Positions 12,001 to 20,266 of a DNA stretch of 64,000 nt are shown here, piece by piece; the stretch's first letter is position 1, and every line of letters begins with the position of its first letter. Below the pieces are notes generated by a model. The model saw only the letters and a program-made list of their open reading frames with translations. It made no database searches and was not told the DNA's origin. The DNA comes from Mycolicibacterium crocinum (GTDB taxonomy: Bacteria > Actinomycetota > Actinomycetes > Mycobacteriales > Mycobacteriaceae). The DNA is taken from positions 1,736,001-1,800,000 of the forward strand of contig NZ_CP092362.2 of assembly GCF_022370635.2 (NCBI RefSeq), read 5' to 3'. Position numbers and translations under genes: made by a program.

Positions 12001-12531
12001 GTGTCTGGACCCGTGTTGCCCGGTGTGATCCGTCAAATCGGCTACATCGTGCAGGATTTCGACAAGGCGCTAGACGAGTTTCTCGCGCTGGGTGTCGGTC
12101 CGTTCTACGTGCTGCGCGGGATCGAGCAGACCGGGATCTACCGCGGCCAGGACTGCACGGTGAAGCTGACACTGGGGTTGGCCAACAGCGGCGATATGCA
12201 GATCGAGATCATCCACCAGGACAACGATGCGCCGTCGATCTACTCGGAGTTCACCTCGGCGGGCGGAGATGGTTTTCACCAGTGGGCCTACTGGGCCGAG
12301 GACTACGACGCCGCCTTGGCCGCCGGCCAGGCCGCGGGGTGGCCGGTGGTGTGGTCGGGTGGTGATGCGAGCACAGCCCGCTACGCCTACTTCGAACCGC
12401 CGTCGGGCACGGCCGCGACGATCATCGAGCTGATGGAGCTCACCTCGGCGACGATCGGGATGGGTGAACTGGTGCGGTCGGCCTCGGTCGACTGGGACGG
12501 CAGCGACCCGATCCGGACACTGTTCGGGTAG
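12001..12531 (+). CDS. VOC-superfamily (glyoxalase/bleomycin-resistance fold) protein
   Basis: This 176-residue protein starts at GTG 12001, behind GAGAGGAGA and 11 bases after lpqB. It has two paired beta-alpha-beta-beta-beta modules of the vicinal-oxygen-chelate fold: an N-terminal IRQIGYIVQDFDKALDEF half and a second half with HQWAYWAEDYDAAL. The candidate metal residues His (HQWAYW) and Glu (IIELMEL) are present, as in methylmalonyl-CoA epimerase-like and Glyoxalase_4 proteins. No substrate can be assigned. The short gap to lpqB suggests read-through from the mtr operon. M. tuberculosis does not seem to have this gene here. Confidence 0.75.
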   Translation: MSGPVLPGVIRQIGYIVQDFDKALDEFLALGVGPFYVLRGIEQTGIYRGQDCTVKLTLGLANSGDMQIEIIHQDNDAPSIYSEFTSAGGDGFHQWAYWAEDYDAALAAGQAAGWPVVWSGGDASTARYAYFEPPSGTAATIIELMELTSATIGMGELVRSASVDWDGSDPIRTLFG

Positions 12532-12612
12532 CGGCGGCTGCGTGTTTCCGGGCTTGACCCGCTGCTCAGAGGTGAATTGTGGAGGCGGTGTCAAGCCAGT
12601 AGCGATTGCTCT

Positions 12613-13198
12613 GTGAGTGGAGAGTTTCGGACCGATCCGGCCGTGCTGTCCGCCACGTGTCAGTCGCTGTCCGGAGCTGCTCAGCACTTGCTCGAACGAC
12701 TGAAGTCTCTGGATGGAAACGTCACCTCGATGGTGGCGAACTGGCAGGGCACTTCCGGCGGGTCATACGGGGACGCCTGGAAGATGTGGCACACCGGCGC
12801 CGACGAGGTGGAGAAGGCCCTGGCGATCATGGCCGACTTGCTCGGACAGGCGGGCAAGACGTTCGCGTCCCAAGAGCAAGCCAATGCCGCGGAGGTGGAC
12901 ATGAGTTGGACCGCGCGGGATCAAACGGCGGTGCCTTCCTGGCAGACAGCGGCGCACCGCTTGGCACCCGCGGCATGCCGCCGGGTATCGCCGATGACTA
13001 TCACCGGTTCGTGGGCACCGGCCAGCCGATCCCGGCCGGCCTGCCCTGGGAGGTTCGCTTCGGACCGTTGAAGGAGGCGTTCGGCCAGCCGGGGGAGCCA
13101 ATCAGTGGGTCGTAATCGACAAGTTGACTGGCGAGCCGGTACCTGTGCGGGATCTGATTGACCAAGGTCTCTTGGTTGAGAGAAAGGGATTTAGCTGA
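12613..13198 (+). pseudogene. Decayed WXG100-TNT toxin (NAD glycohydrolase type)
   Basis: The first frame, from GTG 12613, gives a WXG100/ESX-type helical hairpin of about 96 residues with the WQG turn near residue 41. At about 12903 the frame changes and the sequence reads LDRAGSNGGAFLADSGAP, then PPG, DYHRF and AFGQPG, the order seen in the TNT toxin domain (PF14021, CpnT family). At the G-run near 13092-13096 the frame is lost again. Adding one G would continue it as QPGGANQW to a stop at 13196-13198. So a long linker between the WXG and TNT parts appears deleted and the toxin is broken by at least one frameshift. The last stop overlaps the next ATG (TGATG), the usual coupling of toxin and immunity genes. 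No active full-length toxin can be made. Confidence 0.65.
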
Positions 13199-13761
13199 TG
13201 ATTGCCAACCTTCGGCCAGGTGAGCCGGAAGTCTCGGAGTTCCTGCGAGAGTATGAGAAATGGCGGCAGATCTATAGTTTTGCGGGCAAGCCACCCAGGA
13301 ACGAGCCAGTTTGGGAAGCGGAACGACTACACCTGCGCGAGGGGTACCCCTACCCAGATTGGCGCGGATACATCCTGGACTCGTCGGAAGGTTTGTTCAG
13401 GGTCTTCTCGGTGACAACGGAACGGCGAAACGATCCGTTGGAGTCACTCGTGGCCAGCTTCTCCAACGTTGACGATGCTGGGAAGTACATCATCTGGAAA
13501 GTCGGTAGCTACCTGCGAATCGATCTTGGCTTGCCTTCTCTGACGCAACGGTGGGCCAGCGAAGGCTTGGATCATCGTGTCGAGGTCGAACGATTGGCTG
13601 AGTACGAGTCGAAGTTTGAGCTAAAAGACGACCCCGCCCGTTATTTCGTCATTCGATTGGGCGGTGTCCAACCGGAGAACCGACTCTTGCCGTTGACGTA
13701 CGAAGAACTGGACGGGTGCCTACTGGATGGAATGCCGAATTCGGTGCTCTCCCAGCTGTAG
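13198..13761 (+). CDS. Putative immunity protein for the TNT-type toxin
   Basis: This 187-residue soluble protein has no signal or membrane segment. It is rich in acidic and aromatic residues (WRQIYSFAGK, YPDWRGYILDS, LTYEELDG), as immunity proteins often are. It is assigned by context: its ATG overlaps the remnant toxin stop (TGATG), the arrangement seen for ESX-secreted polymorphic toxins and their antidotes in mycobacteria. The codon usage is less GC-rich than in the core genes, which suggests transfer. I do not recognise a named immunity family with certainty. It is intact although the toxin is broken, so it may still protect against toxin from kin cells. Confidence 0.6.
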   Translation: MIANLRPGEPEVSEFLREYEKWRQIYSFAGKPPRNEPVWEAERLHLREGYPYPDWRGYILDSSEGLFRVFSVTTERRNDPLESLVASFSNVDDAGKYIIWKVGSYLRIDLGLPSLTQRWASEGLDHRVEVERLAEYESKFELKDDPARYFVIRLGGVQPENRLLPLTYEELDGCLLDGMPNSVLSQL

Positions 13762-13859
13762 GCCTTCGTGTTGGCAAAGTGGAAGACATGTTATGAGATG
13801 GCCCCGCGTAAAGATCTGGTGCGTAAACCCTTGCAAATTTCGACTTAAGTGCCGATGCG

Positions 13860-13921
13860 GCGTTACGGGCGATCGGGCTGCCCGGCTCCAGGCGGAAGAC
13901 ACTCACCTCAATGAGGCTTGA
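13860..13921 (+). pseudogene. Possible C-terminal remnant of another toxin
   Basis: One frame reads VTGDRAARLQAEDTHLNEA and ends at a TGA (13919-13921) that overlaps the ATG of the following immunity-type gene. Upstream of 13860 the frame turns into Cys/Trp-rich nonsense, so only the last 20 or so residues look like coding sequence. A toxin tail running into its immunity gene would look like this. The stretch is too short for a firm call. Confidence 0.2.
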
Positions 13922-14450
13922 GATCGGTTTGACTGCCGCATTTGAACGCTGGGCGCACCGAGCCGGTTTCCAGATTACGGAGGCGTCCTCGACGGACGGG
14001 CGAGCGATCGTGTGGGACGGCGGTGGAGAGATTCGCTACTTCCTCGGTGTTGATGCAGACGGCTGGATCGTCGCAACGTGCTCAGAACGTATGGGAAGAG
14101 AGCAGTTTGAGCTCGCCTCCACCCTGCCCTCGTTGATTGAGCGCAAGTTCATAGCGGATTTCGCCCGACCAATCAGACCCCTCAGCGGACTACCAGCTCT
14201 TGCGCACCCTCGCACTGCCGAGGATGTGGCGGCCGGCTACTCGATCGGCAGGCAACATTTTTGGGGCAAAGACCGGTGCACCCTCGTTGACCCTGAGGGT
14301 CGAGTGGTGGCTGTTGTGGGCGGCGGTGAGTTGGTCGACACGATGAAAGTTGTTTACCTGTCAGTGCTTGCCTCGAACACGGTGGAAGCGATCGAACAGT
14401 CGTTCTTGGACCCGGAGGGCAAGCCAGTGTTCTCTATTCGGGATGACTAG
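13911..14450 (+). CDS. Immunity-type protein, possibly Imm61-like (orphan)
   Basis: This 179-residue protein has the pattern F-ERWAHRAGF, then a short hairpin and VWDGGGEIRYFL near residues 33-44. It resembles my memory of the Imm61 and related immunity families that accompany mycobacterial TNT/ESX toxins. The C-terminal half (QHFWGKDRCTLVDPEGRVVAVVGG) is strongly beta. It has no signal peptide. It lies 149 bases after the first immunity gene without an intact toxin partner, as in an orphan immunity array. The ATG is set by the first in-frame start, behind AGGCGGAAGA. Family assignment is tentative. Confidence 0.5.
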   Translation: MRLEIGLTAAFERWAHRAGFQITEASSTDGRAIVWDGGGEIRYFLGVDADGWIVATCSERMGREQFELASTLPSLIERKFIADFARPIRPLSGLPALAHPRTAEDVAAGYSIGRQHFWGKDRCTLVDPEGRVVAVVGGGELVDTMKVVYLSVLASNTVEAIEQSFLDPEGKPVFSIRDD

Positions 14451-14465
14451 AGTGGAGAAACGTTA

Positions 14466-14735
14466 GTGGGCAACAGATTCGAAGACACCTACTTCTCCCG
14501 GGAGAACCGCTTTTCCCTAGGTTTCGATCGCGAGGCAGGCGATCACTATGCCTCCTTCCCGGTGACTATCGGAGTCATCGACTACGAGGAGTACTACCGA
14601 CTGACACCCGCTCAGTACGAACAGTTCATGACCGACCAGGACGCCGCACTCGTATTCATCGAGTCGTGCCGGCGACGCGAGCGTGACGAGTTGCTCATTC
14701 AGAAGCCGGGTTGGAACCGTGGCAGCGCGATATAA
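14466..14735 (+). CDS. Small acidic protein of unknown function in the immunity cluster
   Basis: This is an 89-residue soluble protein starting at GTG 14466, with GGAGAAA upstream (14455-14461) and 15 bases after the previous stop, so it is probably co-transcribed. It is rich in Glu, Asp and Tyr (VIDYEEYYRLTPAQYEQF), with a basic C-terminal third. I do not recognise the family. Small proteins of this type occur as third genes in toxin-immunity cassettes. Codon use is less GC-biased than in the flanking core genes. Confidence 0.5.
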   Translation: MGNRFEDTYFSRENRFSLGFDREAGDHYASFPVTIGVIDYEEYYRLTPAQYEQFMTDQDAALVFIESCRRRERDELLIQKPGWNRGSAI

Positions 14736-14742
14736 CAACTGA

Positions 14743-15018
14743 ACAGGCTCACCTCAGCACCGCGATCTGCGCTACCTCAAGAACTACCCAGGCCGAAACA
14801 TCGAGCAGTTCAACGAAGTCTCGGCGACCGAGTCGAGGAACCGAGAGCGCCTCCGCGAAATCCTCACTGAGACAATAAAGATCGACCTCGATTGGGCAGA
14901 ACTCACGCTGAGCGACGGTGGCAACGCGGTAAAGGCCATCACGGCTGGGCGCCATCCTGATCTCTCGCAGGAAGCCCTCTCCGCGCTCGGCAACTACTAC
15001 ACCTATCTGGTCCGATAG
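14743..15018 (+). pseudogene. Headless coding remnant, unknown family
   Basis: One frame is open for 91 codons with a natural composition: HRDLRYLKNYPGR, then LTETIKIDLDWAEL, then LSQEALSALGNYYTYLVR and a stop. It contains no ATG, GTG or TTG, and a TGA at 14740-14742 closes it upstream. It therefore looks like the C-terminal part of a helical protein that has lost its start. It may once have been fused to, or followed, the small gene just upstream, which is in another frame. No product is expected. Confidence 0.4.
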
Positions 15019-15052
15019 TCGGCCCAGCAATACCAAACCTAATTCTCAGGCG

Positions 15053-15060
15053 GCGCCTTC
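15053..15060. repeat. Left 8-bp target duplication of IS256 copy A
   Basis: GCGCCTTC occurs immediately left of the element and again at 17999-18006 immediately right of it. IS256-family elements duplicate 8-9 bases on insertion. Together the two copies fix the boundaries and show that the element came into the HNH gene as a unit. Confidence 0.85.
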
Positions 15061-15129
15061 GGGACTGTGGATCTAACGGTGTTTCCGGCACTGACACGCT
15101 GAGTGATGCTCGGCGAGAAAGGTGCCGTG

Positions 15130-15942
15130 ATGACGACACTGGACGATGTGGCGAAGAAGAAGGCGGCTGAGCAGTCCGAAGGCCAGAAGGCTGCGGTCGA
15201 ACTGGTCCGATTGGCCCAGGAGCAGGGCTTGTCGCTGACCGGGCCCGACGGGCTGCTCAAGCAGTTGACCAAGACGGTCCTCGAGACCGCGCTCAATGAG
15301 GAGATGACCGAGCACCTCGGCTATGAGAAACACGACCCGCCCGAGACGGGGTCGGGCAACATCCGCAACGGCACCCGCACCAAGACGGTGCTGACCGACA
15401 CCACCGGCCCGGTCGAACTTGACGTGCCGCGCGATCGGGCATCGACCTTCGAGCCTCAGATCGTCAAGAAACGCCAACGTCGCCTGAACGGCGTGGACGA
15501 GGTCGTGCTGTCGCTGTACGCGAAGGGCTTGACCACCGGTGAGATCTCGGCGCACTTCGCCGAGATCTACGGGGCGTCGGTATCCAAAGAGACGATCAGC
15601 CGCATCACCGACAAGGTGCTTGAGGAGATGAACGACTGGTCGGTGCGACCGCTGGATGAAACCTACGCCGCGATCTTCATCGACGCGATCGTGGTCAAGG
15701 TCCGCGACGGCCAAGTCGCCAACCGGCCGTTCTACGCTGCCATCGGGGTCACCCTGGCCGGGGAACGCGACATCCTCGGCTTGTGGGCCGGCACCGGCGG
15801 GGAGGGCGCCAAGTTCTGGATGAGCGTGCTCACCGACCTACGCAACCGCGGCATCAAGGACACCTTCTTCGTCGTCTGCGACGGGCTCAAGGGACTGCCC
15901 GAGGTGGTGGGCAATGTGTGGCCGCAGGCGATCGTGCAGACG
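15130..15942 (+). pseudogene. IS256-family transposase A, N-terminal piece
   Basis: These 271 codons from ATG 15130 carry the N-terminal helical DNA-binding region and the first parts of the DDE domain: IFIDAIVVKVRDG holds the first catalytic Asp and VVCDGLKGLPE the second. The frame stops matching the family exactly where IS110 begins, after VQT. Read-through into IS110 adds about 70 unrelated residues and ends at 16158. Joined to 17494-17961 it gives a complete 426-residue transposase. The catalytic Glu is in the other piece, so this product would be inactive. Confidence 0.9.
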
Positions 15943-15943
15943 T

Positions 15944-16186
15944 CATCTATTAACAATGGGTGGGCCGGGATGGTCTCGGCGTTCACCTGCACCACCACGG
16001 GCAGGACCTGTGCAAACGCGTCACCTTCGAGGTCCACATGCAGACCTGTCCGCCCGTGGTGGCTGCGGGGCTTGGACCGGCCAGCGAGAGCAGCACCACC
16101 GGTAACAGCGGCGAGTGCCGAGATGAGGTTCCGGGCACGCCCCGTCATTGCAGCGTGAACCTTCGGATCGAAGGGATCTGACTGCA
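15944..16186 (+). ncRNA. Candidate bridge (seek) RNA of IS110 copy 1
   Basis: This non-coding left end precedes the transposase. It folds around an 11-bp perfect stem, CCACCACGGGC (15992-16002) with GCCCGTGGTGG (16052-16062), extended past a bulged A by GGAC/GTCC. A small ACCT-TCG-AGGT hairpin (16023-16033) tips the stem, leaving an internal loop. TGCAGACCTGT (16039-16049) equals the target strand of copy 2 across the CT core. Downstream, ACAGCGGCGAGT (16105-16116) nearly equals the right end of the element (ACAGCGGGAGT), and AGATGAG (16121-16127) is the complement of core plus left end (CTCATCT). These fit target and donor guides as known for IS621. RNA ends and loop assignment are unproven. 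Confidence 0.6.
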
Positions 16187-17407
16187 ATGAATCAGGATAG
16201 TCCGGACGGTGCAAGTCGTTTCTGGTGCGGCATCGATTGGGGCGGATGCTCCCATCACCTCTGCGTCCTCGACGACAACGGCCACCAGCTCCTCAGCCGA
16301 AAGATCGCGCACACCGTCGACGGTTTGATGGCCCTGGTCGAGGTGATCGCCTCGTTGGCCGGCTCGGTGCGCATCGCCATCGAACGTGCTGAGGGCTTGC
16401 TCGTCGAGCATCTGCAACAGCACTGTGGCGCCGAAATCTATTGCGTTTCACCGAAGATCTCGGCGCGTGCACGTGAACGGTATCGGATGGCGGCAGCCAA
16501 GTCCGACGAGTTCGATGCCTACGTTTTGGCCGACACATTGCGTCATCAGTACGCTCAGTGGCGGCCCTTAGCTGTTGCGTCACCGGCACTGGCCGAGCTC
16601 ATCGCGGTCAGCCGGGATCGTCAGCGCATCCTGGACATGCAAGTGGATACCGAGAATCGGCTGCGGTCGATCCTGGAGGCCTACCACCCCGCACCTTTGC
16701 ACCTGTTCTCCTCATTGGACCGTGACATCACCCTGGCGTTCATCCGGACCTTTCCCACTCCCGCGCAGGCGAGCAGGATCACGACTAGACGAATGGGTGG
16801 ATTCACCGGCCGACACGGCTACAGTGGCCGACAGAAACCCGAGACCCTCATCGCCCGGATGCAGCCTCATCTGTTGTCGGCCAGCGAAGGCACCGTCGCC
16901 GGTAAAGCTTTGGCGGCCAAAGCCTTTACAGAACAGCTCGCGCTACTCAACACTCATCTTCGAGCTCACGACAAGCGGCTGGGCGAGCTGCTCGACATGC
17001 ACCCGGACACCCCGATCTTCACCAGTTTCCCCGGTATCGGACCCGTCACCGCCGGCGTCTTGATCTCCGAAATGGGTGAACAGCGCAGCCGTTTCCCATC
17101 GGCGCCGTCGTTATTGGCCGAGACCGGCTTGGCTCCGGTCACCAAGGCCTCCGGGCGCACCCGTCAGGTGAGGTTCCGCTACGCCGCCAACCGGCGAATG
17201 CGCCACGCCATCGACTGGTGGATGTTCGTCGCCGTTCGTGAAGACCCTTGGTCGGCCGACATCTACGAACACGCCCGCGCCGCCGGCCAACCACACCATC
17301 GTGCTCTGCGTGGCCTGGGTGCGCGCTGGTGCCGCATTCTGTGGCGCTGCTGGCACGATCACGCCCTCTACGACCCGGTCATCCACCGCCGCGCCACCGC
17401 GGCGTAG
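16187..17407 (+). CDS. IS110-family DEDD/serine transposase (recombinase), copy 1
   Basis: This 406-residue RNA-guided recombinase has an N-terminal RuvC-like domain with the DEDD residues: IDWGG, then IERAEG, then KSDEFDAYVLAD. A linker coiled region follows, then the C-terminal Transposase_20 domain (FPGIGPVTAGVLISEMG), which in this family holds the nucleophilic serine near SAPSLLAETGLAP. ATG 16187 is chosen over TTG 16148 because AAGGGA lies 11 bases before it. All motifs are intact, so the element may be active. The protein should act with the RNA encoded just upstream to join donor and target DNA at a two-base core. Confidence 0.93.
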   Translation: MNQDSPDGASRFWCGIDWGGCSHHLCVLDDNGHQLLSRKIAHTVDGLMALVEVIASLAGSVRIAIERAEGLLVEHLQQHCGAEIYCVSPKISARARERYRMAAAKSDEFDAYVLADTLRHQYAQWRPLAVASPALAELIAVSRDRQRILDMQVDTENRLRSILEAYHPAPLHLFSSLDRDITLAFIRTFPTPAQASRITTRRMGGFTGRHGYSGRQKPETLIARMQPHLLSASEGTVAGKALAAKAFTEQLALLNTHLRAHDKRLGELLDMHPDTPIFTSFPGIGPVTAGVLISEMGEQRSRFPSAPSLLAETGLAPVTKASGRTRQVRFRYAANRRMRHAIDWWMFVAVREDPWSADIYEHARAAGQPHHRALRGLGARWCRILWRCWHDHALYDPVIHRRATAA

Positions 17408-17493
17408 TCCGCCGATCCCATCACCGCGCTGAGCAAACCGAGTCAGTCGCGGCGACCGAACACGTCCGCGATGAAAGGTTGACAGCGGGAGTC

Positions 17494-17961
17494 TGCATCA
17501 TTCATCTGCTGCGCAACACTTTTCGGCTCACGTCCCGCAAGTACTGGGACGAGATCAAGCGCGACGTCAAGCCGATCTACACTGCGGTCAACGCGACCGC
17601 GGCTCGGGCGGCGTTCGACGAGCTGGCCGAGAAATGGGGGCAGCGCTACCCGGCAGTGATCCGGCTCTGGGACAACGCCTGGGCGGAGTTCATTCCGTTC
17701 CTGGACTACGACGTGGAGATCCGGCGAGTGATCTGCTCGACGAACGCGATCGAGTCGCTCAACGCCCGCTACCGCCGCGCGATCAAGGCCCGCGGACACT
17801 TCCCCTCCGAGCAGGCGGCGCTCAAGTGCCTGTATCTGGTGACCCGATCACTGGACCCGACCGGTGTCGGCAGGGCACGATGGACGATGCGGTGGAAACC
17901 TGCCCTCAATGCGTTCGCGATCACCTTCGCCGACCGATTCCCGGCAGCCGAAACCTACTGA
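17494..17961 (+). pseudogene. IS256-family transposase A, C-terminal piece
   Basis: These 156 codons resume exactly in frame with the N-terminal piece, at the Cys of the conserved VQTCIIHL motif. The piece carries HLLRNTFR and the ICSTNAIESLNARYRR signature, with the catalytic Glu in NAIESLN. It has no start codon of its own and is not expected to be translated. The stop is followed by the right inverted repeat. Confidence 0.9.
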
Positions 17962-17998
17962 TGAAAAACGCCGGAAACACCGTTAGCGAGATAGACCC

Positions 17999-18006
17999 GC
18001 GCCTTC
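17999..18006. repeat. Right 8-bp target duplication of IS256 copy A
   Basis: GCGCCTTC matches 15053-15060. It lies directly after the right inverted repeat, which ends in CCC, and inside the codons for the PFEPKA segment of the HNH protein. Confidence 0.85.
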
Positions 18007-19118
18007 GGCTCAAACGGTTGATACCACTTCCATTGGGCGCGTTCGCCGATGGGGCCGCGGCAGGGTGGGACGTTTGGTGGTGGATGGTTGGGTGGGCGGG
18101 CAAGTGACCTGGACGTGAGGGGGTCGCCGTCGCTGTCGACGACGGTCAGCTGGTGCGCGGGTCCGCTGATGGTGATGTCGCCGCGGTGGTGTGCGCGGTG
18201 GTGGTAGGGGCATAGCAGGACGAGGTTGTGGAGTTCGGTGGGGCCGCCGTTTTCCCAGTGCTGGATGTGGTGGGCGTGTAGTCCTCGGGTGGCGCCGCAG
18301 CCGGGGACTGCGCAGGTGGTGTCGCGGTGTTCGAGGGCGCGGCGGAGTCGCCGGTTGATGGTGCGGGTGGTGCGGCCGGCGCCGAGGGGTTGGCCGTCGC
18401 GTTCGAACCACACTTCGCAGGTGGTGTCGCAGGTGAGGTAGTGGCGGTCGGCCTGGGTGAGGAGGGGTCCCAAATGGAGTTCGCCGATGCGCTTGTCGAC
18501 GTCGAGGTGCACGACGACGGTGGTGCGTTGGCCGTGGGGGCGGCGGGCGACGTCGGTGTCCCAGCCGGCCTCGATGAGGCTCATGAACGCATCGGTGGTG
18601 TTGGGCAGGGGTGGTGCGTTGTCGGGGGAGTCGGTGTCGTGGTCGCGTTTCCAGTCGGCGATCAGCGCATCGTGATGGGATTGCAGGGCGGCGTCGACGG
18701 TGGCTGCTTCGACGTTGGGCACGGTGATATTCCAAGTGGTGGACTCGTCGCCGACGGTCTTGCGGATGCAGCGTGGTGGGTCGGGTTGGGGGCCGGGTTT
18801 GGGGGGTCGGGGTTGGAGTTTGATGGCTTTGCGTAGTTGGCTGACGGTGGCGACGGAAGCCAGTTGTGCGTAGTGCTCGTCGGATCCGTCGGCGGCGCGT
18901 TCGGCGATGACGCCGACTTGATCGACGGAGAGCTGGCCCTCGCGCAAGGCCGCCACGCAGCGCGGGAACTCGGGGAGTCGGTGTGCGACTGCGGAAATGG
19001 TGTTGGCGTTGGCCGTCGAGGTGCCCAGTTTCCAGGCCACCACCGCGGCGACGGAGCGTGCCCCGGTCATGCCAGACAGGTTGCCGTGGTCCAGTTCGGC
19101 GACCAGTTCCACGATGCG

Positions 19119-19126
19119 CCCGTCGA
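19119..19126. repeat. Left 8-bp target duplication of IS256 copy B
   Basis: CCCGTCGA lies directly left of the second IS256 element and again at 22145-22152 directly right of it. It encodes part of the AIDG/LDG segment of the HNH protein, and removing one copy restores the frame. Confidence 0.85.
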
Positions 19127-19188
19127 GAGCGTGTCAGATGGTTTGTGTGAGGTAGTGGTGCTCCCGATTTGAAAGCCGAGACACACTG

Positions 19189-20022
19189 ATGACCGTGGTG
19201 GATAAGAAGCTTGAGCGTGAAGAACGTCGGCGTGAGCAGCGAGCGGGTGTAGAAGCCCTGGAGGCCTCGGGCGCTCTTGATGAGCTGTACGCGATGATCG
19301 ACGCTGGCGAGGTCACTCTCGAGGGTAAGGATGGATTGATCCAGCAGCTGATCAAGGCGGGCCTGGAACGGGGGTTGCAGGCCGAGCTCAGCGATCACCT
19401 CGGTTACGACAAGGGCGATCCCGAGGCTGCGTTGTTCCCGAACTCACGCAACGGCTCGTCGGCGAAGACGGTGGCCACCAGCGTCGGCGATGTCGAACTG
19501 GCGATCCCGCGTGATCGCGACGCCACGTTCACCCCCACGCTGGTGCCCAAGGGCTCGCGCCGAGTTGGGGGGCTCGACGACATGATCGTCTCGCTGTATG
19601 CCGGCGGGATGACGGTGCGCGATATCGAGCATCACCTCGCATCGACGATCGGGACCGAGATCAGTCGCGAGACGATCTCCAAGATCACCGACGAGGTCCT
19701 CGAGGAGGTGCTGGCCTGGCAGCGTCGCCCGCTCGAATCGTTCTACCCGGTGATCTATCTCGACGCGATCGTGGTCAAGGTCCGTGACGGTGCCCATGTG
19801 CGTAACAAGGCCGCCCACATCGCCGTTGGCGTCGATATGGAGGGCGTGAAACACGTTCTGGGGATCTGGATTCAGGCCACCGAGGGCGCGAAGTTCTGGG
19901 CCGGGGTGTGCGCCGAGTTGGCCAATCGTGGTGTCGCCGACGTCCTGATCGTGTGCTGCGACGGACTGACCGGATTCCCCGAGGCGATCGAGGCGACCTG
20001 GCCAGACTCGTTGGTGCAGACC
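19189..20022 (+). pseudogene. IS256-family transposase B, N-terminal piece
   Basis: These 278 codons from ATG 19189 have a charged N-terminus and the DDE core segments VIYLDAIVVKVRDG (first Asp) and IVCCDGLTGFPEA (second Asp). The family match ends after LVQT, at the IS110 junction. With 21574-22101 it makes a complete 453-residue transposase. It is only family-related to transposase A, yet it is cut at the same alignment position. Confidence 0.9.
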
Positions 20023-20023
20023 T

Positions 20024-20266
20024 CATCTATTAACAATGGGTGGGCCGGGATGGTCTCGGCGTTCACCTGCACCACCACGGGCAGGACCTGTGCAAACGCG
20101 TCACCTTCGAGGTCCACATGCAGACCTGTCCGCCCGTGGTGGCTGCGGGGCTTGGACCGGCCAGCGAGAGCAGCACCACCGGTAACAGCGGCGAGTGCCG
20201 AGATGAGGTTCCGGGCACGCCCCGTCATTGCAGCGTGAACCTTCGGATCGAAGGGATCTGACTGCA
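20024..20266 (+). ncRNA. Candidate bridge (seek) RNA of IS110 copy 2
   Basis: Identical to the candidate at 15944-16186. The target-like segment TGCAGACCTGT is at 20119-20129, the right-end-like segment at 20185-20196, and AGATGAG, complementary to the left end, at 20201-20207. The match to this copy's own insertion site is exact over 11 bases; for copy 1 it is 9 of 11, with one mismatch in the core. Confidence 0.6.

Larger units (their letters stand above)
15943..17493 (+). mobile_element. IS110-family element, copy 1 (inside IS256 A)
   Basis: This 1,551-bp block is identical by eye to 20023-21573, offset by exactly 4,080. It has no terminal inverted repeats and no real target duplication, as is usual for IS110. 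The left junction reads gcagacGT|catct and the right junction gggagtCT|gcatc, so a two-base core is shared; in copy 2 both cores read CT. The long 5' non-coding part (about 240 bases) against only 86 bases after the gene places it in the IS110 group rather than IS1111, which has its guide RNA at the other end. Confidence 0.93.
15061..17998 (+). mobile_element. IS256-family element A, interrupted by IS110
   Basis: It is bounded by GCGCCTTC target duplications. The terminal inverted repeats start GGG and share CTAACGGTGTTTCCGGC (15073-15089 against the complement of 17970-17986). Without the 1,551-bp IS110 insert it is 1,387 bp, a normal IS256-family size. It sits in the last codons of the 13E12 HNH gene, in opposite orientation to that gene. 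Its transposase gene is split at 15942/17494. It is probably immobile unless the IS110 leaves precisely. Confidence 0.9.

Noticed and set aside
12577..12612. An earlier start for the WXG100 remnant (MWRRCQASSDC)
   Set aside because: The extra residues are unlike WXG100 N-termini, and GTG 12613 gives the normal start a few residues before the first helix.
15103..16158. A 351-codon frame joining the IS256 transposase front to IS110 sequence
   Set aside because: The last 70 or so residues come from the non-coding end of IS110, and the same tail appears in copy 2. It is a read-through product, not a new protein.
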